Notes: generated by a model from the letters alone, not told the origin. 64,000 nucleotides of DNA from Paramoeba atlantica (GCA_977017575.1 CDRNVI010000059.1:372001-436000); one strand, 5' to 3'; shown: positions 52,064 through 63,549, counted from the first letter of the stretch. Numbers and translations are program-made.

Positions 52064-52974
52064 ATTGCGGTGGTTGTAAAACTACCGCTCTACACTCGAT
52101 TATTGAAAAAAAGTGAACAAAAACAGTGAAAATATAAAGAGGAACACAGTAATATAATAGAAGAAAAAAATATAAAAGGGGGCTCCGGTGGTCCAAAACT
52201 GAAAAAAAAATTTGAAAAAAATGGGGGGTCCAGGGGGGGGGTCCAGGGGGGGGGTCCAGGGGGGGGTCCAGGGGGGGGGGCATGGTCGATCAAATTTTTT
52301 CGAAAAAATTAGTTTTCGAAAAAAAACCGCAGAAAAGGGTAGCCGGGGTCTTGGCGCGCATTTTCCACCCCCCTACCCGGGGGGTGACCCCCCCGCGTAT
52401 CCGCAGGACGGGTCCGCCAAGTTCGGATTTTTTCGGAAAAAAACGTTTGAAAAAAAAATTCAACTCGGCGAAAAAAATGACAAAAAAAATATTTTTCCAA
52501 AATCGTTTCCCCTATTGTATTTTGATAGTTTGAGACCTACACTGGCTTTCTCAGCAGTTGCTTTCGCAAGGTATCCCTTCTTCGAACCGTGGTGAGCACC
52601 TCAAAATGACCCATTTTTGACTAAAAAAGGTGAAAAAGTATTTTTCGGACCTAAAGGGGCATTTTTGTATCGAAAGAATGGTATGGTTGGAGTAGCATTC
52701 TCTACCCAATACGTTCGGCAGGCTTCCATTCATGCCTTAGAGTGATTTCCCACGCGCAAATGTCGGATTTAATGCTCTGACAGCAAAAATACGCGAAAAT
52801 CACCCCAATTTTACCCGAAATTCGGCTATTTTTGGCTATAATCTTTCCGTTTTCCAGGCTAAATTTCCTTTTTTAGGCTCTTCGTTTAAACGCGGCGGTA
52901 GTTTTCAACGCGAAGCGCGCAGCATGAGTGACTTCTAAGTTGAAAACAACCACCGCGTTTTAACAAAGAGCCTA
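52064..52974 (-). mobile_element. Hairpin-ended repeat family, copy e
   Basis: The small hairpin begins at 52064, at the truncated 5' end of retrotransposon 1; the large hairpin is at 52874-52974. Same structure as the other copies. Confidence 0.82.
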
Positions 52975-53020
52975 AATATACAAGGACATATTTTTATTGT
53001 TATATTTTTTCTGTTTTATT

Positions 53021-53485
53021 GAGGGAGATACTACTCCCTCGCTACCGTAGGTTAATTCGCCGTGCCCGATTTCGTGCCCGATTTGTGGCCCGATTTCGTG
53101 CCCGGTGTCGTGCCCGATATGAGTTTTCGAAAAAAATGTTTACAAAGACGTATGTATCGAATTTAGACAAGATTACTAGTTTTTCAACAATTCCGATGGG
53201 TACCCCCTGCCCGCCCCACCTCCCCACCAGGGTGATAATAGCAATTTTTGAAATTTTGCAAAAAAAATTAAAAAATTTATGGGGTGAAAGTGAAAAAATA
53301 TATTTTTCTCAAATCAACTCCTAGACCGTTTTTTGAGAGTCTGTGGCCTGATATACGTGTATACGCTTTGGTTTCATTCGATATTTCTCCACCCTGTTCC
53401 GGTAATACACCTACAAAGGCCAAACTTTACCTGGAAGTGTGTGACACGCAAGGCCGATGAGGAAGGAGGAGGCGCAAGGCAAAAA
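53021..53485 (-). repeat. Inverted, rearranged fragment of the segmental duplication
   Basis: Carries the complements of several segments of 48100-48560 in changed order: cccgatttcgtgcccgattt, tttttcaacaattccgatgg, aactcctagaccgttttttg and aaactttacctggaagtgtg. Confidence 0.75.
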
Positions 53486-53588
53486 GGCAGAAGGCGGAGC
53501 CTTTTGTCTTTTTGCCGCGGCGACGACGACTTCCTCGCGTGGGAAGCAGTAAAGCGCCATAGGTAGCATGTTCGGATGGCTATGTAAT

Positions 53589-53791
53589 CCAGGCTAAAGT
53601 GGACGAGGGAGATACTAAAAGCACTTTTGGAAAACCACCTCGAAACTGGAACCGTATCTCCCGGTTTGTAGAGCATTCTGATGTGGCGAAAAGGTCTTTA
53701 ACGGGTGATACCGTTCCAGTTTCGAGGTGGTTTTCCAAAGTTCCAGTTTCCTAAAGTGCCTGTAGTATCTCCCTCGTCCACTTTAACCTGG
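53589..53791. mobile_element. Foldback element with gagggagata termini
   Basis: The outer arms (ccaggctaaagtggacgagg ... gatact) and an inner pair (ttggaaaaccacctcgaaac) are repeated as complements at 53764-53791 and 53712-53738. It interrupts a copy of the hairpin-ended family, whose remainder resumes at 53792 (attatattactgtgtccctc). The same terminus occurs alone at 26536-26563. Confidence 0.75.
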
Positions 53792-53887
53792 ATTATATTA
53801 CTGTGTCCCTCTTTATATTTTAACTGTTTTTGTTCACTTTTTTTTCAATAATCGAGTGTAGAGCGGTAGTTTTACAACCACCGCAAT
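53792..53887 (+). mobile_element. Hairpin-ended repeat family, copy f (small-hairpin end only)
   Basis: Ends in gagcggtagttttacaacca-ccgcaat. The left part of the element is lost or displaced by the foldback element. Confidence 0.7.
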
Positions 53888-53895
53888 TTCTTTTT

Positions 53896-54598
53896 TAGGC
53901 TCTTTGTTAAACGCGGCGGTAGTTTTCAACGCGAAGCGCGCAGCATGAGTGACTTCTAAGTTGAAAACAACCACCGCGTTTAACAAAGAGCCTAAAAAAG
54001 GAAATTTAGCCTGGAAAACGGAAAGATTATAGCCAAAAATAGCCGAAATTCGGGTAAAATTGGGGTGATTTTCGCGTAGTTTTGCTCTCAGAGCACTAAA
54101 TCCGACATTTGCGCGTGGGAAATCACTCTAAGGCATGAATGGAAGCCTATTGAACGTATTGGGTAGAGAATGCGACTCCAACCATACCATTCTTTCGACA
54201 CAAAAATGCCCCTTTAGGTCCGAAAAATACTTTTTTCACCTTTTTTTAGTCAAAAATGGGTCATTTTGAGGTGCTCACCACGGTTCGAAGAAGTGATACC
54301 TTGCGAAAACAACTGCGGAGAAAGCTAGTGTAGGTCCCAAACTATCAAAATACAATAGGGGGAAACGATTTTGGAAAAGTATTTTTTTTGTCATTTTTTT
54401 AGCCCCGAGACCCCCCCACGGAGCCCCCCCAGATCCCCCATTTTTTTCAATTTTTTTTTTCAGTTTTGGACCACCGGAGCCCCCTTTTATATTTTTTTCT
54501 TCTATTATATTACTGTGTTCCCCTTTATATTTTCATTGTTTTAGTTCACTTTTTTTGCAATAATCGAGGTAGAGCGGTAGTTATACAACCACCGCAAT
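53896..54598 (+). mobile_element. Hairpin-ended repeat family, copy g (internal deletion)
   Basis: Both ends are present but the segment between the 'tcattttttt' stretch at 54395 and the G/C-run is missing, so it is about 0.7 kb. Confidence 0.8.
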
Positions 54599-54801
54599 GA
54601 AAAATTAGATAAAGTGGGACGATATATGGCAGCCCCCTGGGGGAAAAGAGATAAGCTTGTGAAGACAAGTGAGGTAAACTACGGAACAATGGCAAGTTGA
54701 ATGGCAAATTATGAAGATATAAAGAAGTCTGTACAACGAGGATTTGGCACCCTTACAAAGTTAATGCCACTCGTAAAATACAAGGAGCGTATAAGGAGAT
54801 T
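54599..54801. other. Unassigned spacer between repeat copies g and h
   Basis: About 200 bp of single-copy sequence. Nothing recognised. Confidence 0.5.
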
Positions 54802-55616
54802 ATTGCGGTGGTTGTAAAACTCCCGCTCTACCCTCGATTATTGAAAAAACAGTGAACAAAAACAGTGAAAATATAAAGAGGAACACAGTAATATAATAGA
54901 AGAAAAGCGGCTCCGGTGGTCCAAAACATTTTAAAAAAAATCGGACCCTTGGAGGGTCCATGGGGGGGGGGTCCAGTGGGGGTCATACCGCACGAATTTT
55001 TTTTGAAAAATTATTTTTCGAAACAAAATAGCAGAAGGGGTAGCCGGGGTCTTGGTGCGTATTTTCCACCCCCTACCCGGGGGTGACCCCCCCTCGTATG
55101 CGCAGGACGGGTCCGACAAGTTCGGATTTTTTCGGAAAAAAAATATGTAAAACAATTTCAACTTGGCGAAAAAATGGCAAGAAGAAATATTTTTCCAAAG
55201 TTGTTTCGCCTATGGTATTTTATCATTGGTCTACGTCCTTCTAGCATTCTACGTCATTGGTTTTGCGAGATGTCGCTTCTTGAAGCCGTGGTACGCCCCT
55301 CAAAATGACCGATTTTTGACCCAAAAAATGCGAAAAAGTAATTCTCTACCCAATACGGACTGTAGCCTCGAATGCATGCTTACGAGCGTTTTGCCACGAG
55401 CAAATGTCGAATTTAGTGCTCTAAGAGCAAAAATACTCAAAAATCACCCCAATTTTACCCGAATTTCGGCTATTTTTGGCTATAATCTTTCCGTTTATCG
55501 GGCTAAATTTTCTTTTTTAGGCTCTTCGTTAAACGCGGCGGTAGTTTTCAACGCGAAGCGCGCAGCATGAGTGATTTCTAAGTTGAAAACAACCACCGCG
55601 TTTAACGAAGAGACTA
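54802..55616 (-). mobile_element. Hairpin-ended repeat family, copy h (divergent)
   Basis: The small hairpin begins at 54802 and the large hairpin is at 55516-55616. Sequence is more diverged than other copies (around 55200-55350), so it is older. Confidence 0.78.
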
Positions 55617-56053
55617 AAAAAGAATGAGTAGATCAACAATGCTTTTGGAGAGCAATGATGTACTTAAACAGCAATAATCAACTTAGTCTGAATCTTCTTG
55701 TTCATATGTCCACCAGGAATCTGGGAATTAGAGTCGGATAGTTCCTTCGATTTGAAAAAATTCAATATGGAACCATCTTTTAGGCCTTGGGGTAACGCCC
55801 GCTTGGGGCTTCAAACTTTGAATTTTGCCACTCTGCCACCTCCGCCTATGTACTCATACTTAAATGTACGATGTTCAGGGTTTTGATCGCCCTGTGTTGT
55901 GGCACATTTAGTAGCTCCAGTATGTGCCGCTTCATCAGGGGAACTGTCAGTTCCACCGGAATGTTCGCTTTGCACACTCTTTGCCGGTGTATAATTCACC
56001 TTCTTCAGCAACAAAGAGTTGCCATTGCTCGTAAATCTGAGCTGCGCGTTTGT
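55617..56053. other. Spacer with SINE fragment
   Basis: 55800-55850 is the complement of a SINE B head (gccactctgccacctccgcc). No gene recognised. Confidence 0.5.
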
Positions 56054-57855
56054 GCTTCTTGCTAGCACTGCGTGAGGGTAACACGTACCCTTTTCGCTCC
56101 TTTCTTATTCTCAAAGAAAGTACAACATTCGCAAATGCGTAATGTTTTGCCTCAGGCTTTGTTAGAGCCTTTCGGCTGTCCCCAATTGCTATGATCACCA
56201 ATTGCTATCATGGCGGAGGTGGCGCAGTGGCAATAATTCAAAGTTTGTATCACATGGTGCTCAGACGGCGAGTTCAAACCCACTCATCGCAATATTCCTG
56301 GCGGCCTCACTCTAAGAGGCTGGGCTGATAACCGACTAAGCCCAGTACTCGGAGGACCGTCCCGGACCCTCCCCTCAGGGAACCAGCTCCCTTACCCGGC
56401 TTACAGCTCTTGGGCAAGCTGTGTTGACGTACAGTTCGTCGACGCAGCGTGCTGGCAACAGCACGTTGGTGCCGCCTTGGACAAGCGGAAACCCCAAAAT
56501 CCAATCCAAATCATTCCGGATTGCTCCGGATGGTCACTGGCAAGCCAGGCCCTTCACAGACAGATTTGGAAGTTCCGAGGCCGACGTCCTCTACCAGTTT
56601 CCGCTTGTCCAAGGCGGCACCAACGTGCTGTTGCCAACACGCTGCGTCAACGAACTGTACGTCAACATGGCTTACCCAAGAGGTGTAAGCCGGGTAAGGG
56701 AGCTGGTTCCCTGAGGGGAGGGTCCGGGACGGTCCTCCGAGTACTGGGCCCAGTCGGTTCTCAGCCCAGCCTCTTAGAGTGAGGCCGCCAGGAATATTGC
56801 GATGAAGAGTGAGGCCGCCAGGAATATTGCGATGAGTGGGTTTGAACTCGCCGTCTGAGCACCATGTGCTTCGGCCACTAAACTAAGCGGAAACTGGTAG
56901 AGGACGTCGGCCTCCGGAACTTCCAAATCTGTCTGTGAAGGGTCTGGCTTGCCAGTGACCATCCGGAGCAATCCGGAAATGATGATCACCCTGGTGGGGA
57001 GGGGGGTGGCAGGGGGTACCCATCGGAACTGTTGAAAAACTAGTTATTTTGTCATTCAATTTGATTCATACGTCTACCGTTTTTCCTTGCGCCTCCTCCT
57101 TCCTCTGCGGCCTTGCGTGTCACACACTTCCGGGTAAATTTTGGACTTTGTAGGTGTATTATCGGCACAGGGTGGAGAAATGTCGAATGAAATCAAAGAG
57201 TATACAGGTATAGAAGGCTCGAAACTCTCAAAAAAGTGGTCTAGGAGTTGATTTAGGAAAAATATATTTTTTCACTTTCACCCATAAATTTTTAGTTTCT
57301 TTTTGCAAAATTTCAAAAATTGCTATGATCAGAACTAGTTATTTTGTCACAAAATTCGATTCGTACATATTGGTGAAACGATATTTTGGTGAAACGATAT
57401 CGGGCACGAAATCGGGCCACAAATCGGGTACGACGAATTAACCTATGGTAGCGAGGGAGTAGTGCAGATTGAAAGGGGCGAGGGAGATACGAAGCAACAG
57501 GCGTGGCAGATTCCCACTGAAAAGAAATGGTATCTCCCCGCACGAAAAACGCCTTTTCGCTTTCTAGCTCGTAGACAAACTTCGTGCAGGGAGATACCAT
57601 TTCTTTTCAGTGGGAATCTGCCGCACAGAATAACAACAAAGACACTGATATTGAAATATCAGTTAACGGATTTGTAGTTCATACTAGTAACGAAGCATAC
57701 AAAAATACAATATCACCTAGAATTTGCGCGGTGAAGCACCTTCCACAGCCCTGTCATCCATGTATCCTAGTTACTTTCTTTGGAAATGCCTCTTTAGGGC
57801 GAATGTGTCTTCCAGCAACTCGCCTTCATATTCATTTGACCTTCTGACCTGTTGG
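56054..57855. repeat. Segmental duplication, copy 2
   Basis: See 47557-48955. It contains SINE B at 56208-56500 (+) and an inserted, partly palindromic SINE section at 56497-56890 in which gccgccaggaatattgcgat occurs twice. The right end abuts retrotransposon 2, as copy 1 abuts a retrotransposon relic. Confidence 0.85.
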
Positions 57856-58026
57856 CTCTATAACTCTGTTTTTGCCTAGGGCACAGAGCGAGACGCGTTG
57901 TTAATTCAAAACCTTGTTTACGCAACCAGTGTATATAAAAAGGGTATGTATATTTTGAAAAGAAAGAAAATAATAATGAGCCCATTCAAACACCTCCCTA
58001 TGCATGAAAATTCAGTCCTCATTTGT

Positions 58027-59973
58027 TTAATCAGAACTCCTCGTAGATTTTTGTGTTGTACATTCCTCCTCACAATGTAATCGTTTAATTTGTGGAGTGC
58101 GCGTCGTAACTGTAGGTACGAAAACCTTGGTTTTACGTTGTACACGTTGTTTTTCATTATTCTGGAGCCTTTTTGGGCAAACTTTCTCATTGGATCTTGT
58201 TTGCTTGGCCTTTGATCGATCACGTTTGTGCGTTTCTGATTTAGAATTTCTACTATTTGATTCCTTCGCGGATCTGTTTATTGGTTGTACGGGGCTGGGG
58301 TTTATGTCTTTGGCCGTAACCTGTGGGAGCGCGAAAGCTGGCAAAGTGCGTTTTTGCAAAGTTTTAATTTTCTTATCAGTACTCAATGGAATAGGGTCTC
58401 TCCTTTTCGTGTGTGATTTATCATCAAAGCCACGGTAACAGAAGGAGCAATTTACTTCAACTTGTTGCGAGGCGCGTTTCGCAAGCCAATCCGATCTGGC
58501 ATTGTGCGGATTACCTTCATGACCCCTGACTTTAATGCAGTAAATGTTATGATTCTCCTCTATCTAAAAGCAAATCCGGGTTATTTTTGATAAAAGCTCC
58601 GAATTTTCGAATGACTGAAATCCGATTAAAGAAAACCTCTTCCGAATTACGTGAAAGAAGTCCCAGACATACGCCGAATCCGTGTGAATAACAGCGTCCT
58701 TGGAATGTGTCCTTGCAAGGCTCAACGCCACATAGACAGCGTATAGTTCTGCGGCTGTTATGGTGAGCGATATGTGTGTCGGTGGTTTCAATCCTATAAG
58801 TGTCTTCCCGACTCGTCCCCCCAACAACACGATACCACACCCTGAAGAAGTTCTCGTTCTCGTCGTTTTTAGTGCTCCATCGGTGTATAGATGCAATGAA
58901 TCTGATAGAAAATGGAAAGGTACTGACCCCTCTTCAACAAATTGTAGCGTTGCATAGTTTTCCTCATCTTGCAAGCTGCGTACATTCTTTCCCCACCCAG
59001 GAGATTCAATAGGCTTATAGGTTGGGCGGGGCTCCAGGCGTGATTTCAAACGATCCACATTCGAACGCCATCGTGACCGATCCTTGGAAATTTGAATTAC
59101 TTCTGATAGGGACAAGCCAAGGCCATCGGAACATGCTTCGGAAAGAGAGGCGTGTGTCGTTTTACCTCGCTCGCGCCAAAGAATAGCAACACTGAATGGA
59201 GAATCGTGCCGAAGAAGGTGACCAATAAGCTGCGCCCGTTGAGTCTTTGCTGTGGTGCTGAGCTTCAAATCATTCTGATATAGAGCTTCTAATCGAATAG
59301 ACCGTTTTCCACCCGGTGCGAGCGTAGTTGGTAGACGGTGGGCCTTACAACCTGCAGGGTGTGGGTTCGATTCCCGCTATCGACAAAACTCGCAACCTGG
59401 CGGCCTCACTTCAAAGGGAAAGCGATCAGGAGTGCCTTCAAGGCCCACACCCAACCCCGCTCCCCTGGAGGACCGACCCGGAACCGCCGAGCTGAACCAG
59501 GTTCCAGCGCAGCCGCTAAATTGCGAGCTGCTTACGCAAAGGAGGCTTGAGACACAGCCTACACGATGCAACGGGGTTGGACGCCAGTCCTGGTATCTAC
59601 GGTTGGGTAGCCGTTCTCGGGCCGCAAGGCGTCGAGTGCCGCCTGGGAAGGGGGTAGCAAGACGATGAAGGTCGGTGACCTGAGGCTCTACCCTAACGGT
59701 TGGCGCTGCAGAGCCCTCCGTGTTCTTCTCTCTCTTCTCTCTCTCTCTCTCTCTTCCACCCCATGTACGCCCAACATTGCATACCATTCTTCGCATCTTA
59801 TTCATCTCAATGTCGAGTTCCCGAAGTTTGGAAGTCGATATATCCCACGCCCCTGCATTGTAGTTCACTACCGGCATGACTAGCGTGCGGAATACTGTCA
59901 TTCGACTAGACATTGGAAGAGGCGATTTCCATATTGACCGGAGTTTGTACATCACCGCCCATCCTAATCTCAA
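58027..59973 (-). pseudogene. Retrotransposon 2: post-RT region and RNase H, split by a SINE
   Basis: 59973-59754 encodes the post-RT segment (VVNYNAGAWDISTSKLRELD). After the SINE, 59314-58027 encodes RNase H: LYTDGALK, TAAELYAVYVAL, HTDSAYVWDFF, then after one TAG KVRGHEGNPHNARSDWLAKR and a basic tail. Removing the SINE and one copy of its 8-bp duplication restores the frame across the junction. Confidence 0.87.
59315..59753 (+). mobile_element. SINE A (tRNA-derived) with 8-bp target-site duplication
   Basis: Target duplication ttccaccc lies at 59307-59314 and 59754-59761. The head has a pol III A box (gcgtagttggtagacgg) and B box (gggttcgattcccgc) at tRNA spacing. The body of about 330 bp carries ctggcggcctcact and ggaggaccgacccggaac, and the 3' end is a TC-microsatellite tail (59726-59753). 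Full length is about 440 bp. Confidence 0.9.
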
Positions 59974-60056
59974 ACGTTCGTTGGGTGCAACATTGCGATC
60001 ATCACTCTCCTGTGTGCTGCCCAGGTACCGGTATTTGTAGACTCAAGGAATTTGCC

Positions 60057-61321
60057 CTACCCATGGTACTCTAAGTTCACCTTCGTGCCAAGGGTCATCC
60101 AGGCAGTTTTATTGTTTCCTAGATTAATGCACAGATTAGATTTCCTAGCGACTTTAAAGAGACTTTCTAACATGTCGGCCAGTTCGACCTTAGTTGGCGC
60201 GAATAGGACTAAATCATCGGCGTAATCAATGTCTGAGATACACAAATGCTTCTCACCCCGGCTCTTCGTTCCCGTGCAATAGGTTATTAGACCGGACTCC
60301 TTTGCGTTAATTGCTTCAGCCATTATCCGATCGAGAACCATGATGAAAAGATAGGGGGCGAGAACATCTCCTTGCAAAGTTCCATTGTTGATTGAAAAGG
60401 GTTCCATATTCCCATGCGGTGTTCTTACGAAAAATTGTACCCCAGCATACATACTCATAATTACTTTGGTGAGGTGTTCGGGTATATGAAAAGCTTTCAA
60501 TGCACTTACATTGGCGGAGAATGATACTGATGGAAAATCCTGCTTGAAATCCACGAATGCCACTGCAACTCCCTGACTTCTCAAAGCCTTGGCGGAGATT
60601 TCTACGAAAGTAGCTTGTGCACCAGCAGTCGATCGGTGTGGGCGAAAACCGAATTGATTCGGCCGAAGCATGTTTTCTACCGCTGGTTGAATTCGGTCTA
60701 ATACCATCCTGTTCATTATCTTGACCACGTGATTTACTATGCATACCGGCCTCCAGTTGGACAGATTGCCCAGATTTCCCTTTTTTGGAAAAGGCACTTG
60801 CAATATCATTTTCCTTTTGTCTGATGCAATTCCTGTCAAGCAAAGTCCCTATATCCTATATGAAGCAAAGTCCCCATCAATCCCTCATTTGCGCTCAATG
60901 ACCTTAACGCTTCGATTGGAATACCATCGGAACCTGCCGCTTTTACCGACTTCACTTTCAGTAGTGCGGAACACAGCTCTGATATTGTAAACTCTCCATC
61001 TTGTATTCCAAAGAGGCTCTTTGTCGAAAGAGGAAAGTTTACCAGACCACCTGTGTTCATCTCTTGCTGCCCGATCGCCTGAAAGTGATTTTGGACAGTG
61101 CGGAGGCTATCCCGAACAGTATCACCAAACAAAGAAAATTCCTTTCTATTGTCACCTACAATGTTTCGTATGGTGCGGTAAGCGCTCTTCGGACGTTTGT
61201 ATAAATCTTCCGCAAGCACGTTGCATTCTTCTTTTATGCTTTTTCCAATCTTTTCCGCATGTGCCCTGGCAAAAGCATCAAATCTGCGCGGATTTCGAGC
61301 AACTTTCACAGTAGCTTTCAT
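60057..61321 (-). pseudogene. Retrotransposon 2: linker and reverse transcriptase
   Basis: The linker part (61321-60836) includes AAGSDGIPIEALRSL. After a frameshift the RT (60839-60057) shows NWRPVCIVNHVVKIMNRMVL, QFGFRPHRSTAGAQ, FVDFKQDFPS, LQGDVLAPYLF and IDYADDLVLF. A further frameshift ends it near 60090; coding resumes as ERLRLGWAVMYKLRSIW at about 59970. Confidence 0.88.
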
Positions 61322-61327
61322 GTCGAG

Positions 61328-62779
61328 CTACCCGGGACCCGGCGCTTCATCCTTATTTGTATTGTGATTAGAAACTCGGGAAGGAAGCTCTCCGGAAGCA
61401 TTTTTTACGACATTAGCGAATTTGTCCCACAACAAAGGACCGACTGCATCATCTCTTGTTCGTTTGTTGCCACCCTCCATTGCCAATTCTACGTTCTTGA
61501 CAAATTTATCCTTTATTACCTCATTCCGAAGAGATCCCCAAAAAGGCACTTGTTTACCAGCTTTGCTTTGCACCTTCCACCGTATTTTCAACTGTGCTCT
61601 CACCACGCAGTGGCGCGTCGGTAATGGGGCTAGAAGCACCCGCTGAGAGCGAATCGCTGAACTAAAGCGTGTGTTTGTAATGATGTGATCCAGCTGCTTC
61701 GTGAGTCCCAGAGGATGTTTCACATTAGGCGGGAACCGATACGTCCACTTCCTCCCCGCACTACAACATTCGTGCGCGGATTTTGCTCCTATAGATAGCA
61801 GAAACTTCCTAAATTGTTTCGCCCTTTTAGAAAAACACTTCACCCCCTGCGGCGTTTGCAGAGGCGAGTTCATATCTCCACATATAAGCTTCAATGCCGA
61901 CTGTGAGCCATGCCATGCATCAAAGAGCTTCTCATCAAACTCAGACTGTATAGCTTGTTTGGCGCCTGCTGTTGGAGAGTAAACATTGAATACACTCGCT
62001 CTAACATCACCAAGTTCAATAGTTCCCCTCATCATTCTATCACTGATCTTGTCAACATGCATAAGTAATAGATTTATCATTGCCATCCCGTTATACCCAT
62101 TAACGGCACACATAAGATATAGATGAATGCTCATGCCACCCAGGTAGAGCCGACGGTGAATAATTGGCTCCTCACCTTTAAACGACAAACGCGTTTCCTG
62201 CAGAGTCATTAAGGAAACACCGTAACTCCTCATGAATGCCACGACTTGATGTAGTCGATAGCATCCCCGTAGAGCAAACTCGTCCGTGCTTTTGCACTTC
62301 AACGTATCCACGTTAATAGTACTCACCACAAACCCACCTCTCATAGCTTGCATCTTGGGCTGCTCTCGGACTCCACGCCGAAAACAGTTTTTGCGCTTCC
62401 GATCTCGTCTTGACCGGCGCTTTGGAAGAAGACCCACTCTGCCGCCTAGAATAAGGATCCTGTCGTCCCTCGGGGGAAACGGGAGAAGCTGACCATTCAT
62501 CAAGTCATACTTGATAAGCCAGGAAGACTTATCCAGCGATGAATGAACAACTCCTTCCCAGAGAATTGCTCGTGCGTCGTAAGCCTTACTCCAAACGACT
62601 GCTACCCGTTTGCCCACTTTCAAAGCACCTGTCATACGATAAAGTGCACGCGGCCGGAGTTTAGCCACACCCTCTCTCTGCTGTGGGGGGAGAAAAAGGT
62701 TGCCCCGACCACACCTGGCCGACCGTAGCTTTTCACAGACTCTTAACATGCTATCGAACGGTCCGGAGGCCTCCGCCAT
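61328..62779 (-). pseudogene. Retrotransposon 2: N-terminal SH3-like domain and APE endonuclease
   Basis: The 483-codon frame starts at ATG 62779. Residues about 52-103 (LKVGKRVAVVWSKAYDARAI ... YDLMNGQLLPFPP) resemble a Tudor/agenet-type SH3 barrel. A basic stretch (119-136) follows, then the endonuclease (150-385): STINVDTL, LQETR with E195, FNVYSPTAG, CGDMNSP with D302 and N304, and KQLDHIITN with D364 and H365. These are the APE-type catalytic positions. It ends at an in-frame TAG; the same frame continues 160 codons from 61321. Confidence 0.82.
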
Positions 62780-62800
62780 TTTGTACTAACTTGTTAATAC

Positions 62801-62883
62801 AAAAAGTGATTAATACAAAAAATCTGCCGCGCCTGTTGCTTCGTATCTCCCTCGCCCCTTTCAATCTGGGTTATCTCCCAGCT
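62801..62883. other. Spacer with foldback-family fragment
   Basis: 62833-62876 is the complement of the outer flank of the inverted repeat at 48570-48605 (ctccctcgcccctttcaatc). Confidence 0.65.
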
Positions 62884-63535
62884 GGCCACTGCATCAATAC
62901 AGTCACCGCCTCAAGTAGCAGTACACTTACTCTCGCACGTGCCACTGCAGCTACATTGCATTACTGCAGTCACTTCCTCACGTGGCAGTACACTTACTCT
63001 TTCACGTACCACTGTACTTACAGTGGTAGTGCACTTACTCTGGCACGTGCCACTGCAGCTGCACTGCATCAGTGTGCAACCACTCCGTCACGTGGCACTG
63101 CTCTTACTCTTTCACGCGACAGTGCATCTACACTGCGTTCACTGCCTCACGTGGCAGTACAACACTGCCACGAAAGAGTAAGTGCCACGTGTACAAGTAT
63201 CCACGTGGCACTTACTCTTTCACGTACCACTGTACTTACAGTGGCAGTGCACTTACTTTCGCACGTGCCACTGTACTTGCACTGCATCACTGTACAACCC
63301 CTGCCTCACGTGGCAGTGCATTTACTATCGCACGTGCCACTGTACGTGCACTGCGTCACTATGCAACCACTGCTTCACGTGGCTGTGCACTTACTCTCTC
63401 ACGTGCCACTGCAGCTGCGCTGCATCACTGCGTTCACTGCCTCACGTGGCAGTGTACTTACTCTCTCACGCGCCACTGCTTCTATACGGCGTTCACTGCC
63501 GCACGTGGCAGTACACTTAATCTTTCACGTACGTG
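62884..63535. repeat. Irregular tandem repeat of CACGTGCCACTG/CACGTGGCAGTG words
   Basis: Units of about 45-60 bp built from cacgtgccactg, cacgtggcagtg, cacttactct and tcacgt alternate in both orientations, so the array folds on itself. A 334-codon frame crosses it, made of repeated words, and is not called as a gene. Confidence 0.8.
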
Positions 63536-63549
63536 ATCCTGCAAAAAAA

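Larger units (their letters stand above)
57856..62800 (-). mobile_element. Non-LTR retrotransposon 2, almost complete but inactivated
   Basis: On the minus strand the order is N-terminal domain, APE endonuclease, RT, RNase H, basic tail, i.e. the I-group type of LINE. The reading frame is broken by an in-frame TAG at 61328-61330, a frameshift near 60840 beside a short duplication of aagcaaagtccc, a 1-nt shift near 60090, a stop near 60040, a SINE insertion at 59315-59753 and a TAG at 58564-58566. The left boundary is inferred from the junction with the segmental duplication. Confidence 0.85.

Noticed and set aside
53670-53712. Hammerhead-like core (ctgatg followed by cgaaa) in the foldback element
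   Set aside because: Stem II would be almost absent and the other stems do not pair in hammerhead geometry.
59315-59385. Functional tRNA gene
   Set aside because: A and B boxes are present, but acceptor and anticodon stems do not pair well and the sequence continues as a SINE body bounded by a target-site duplication.
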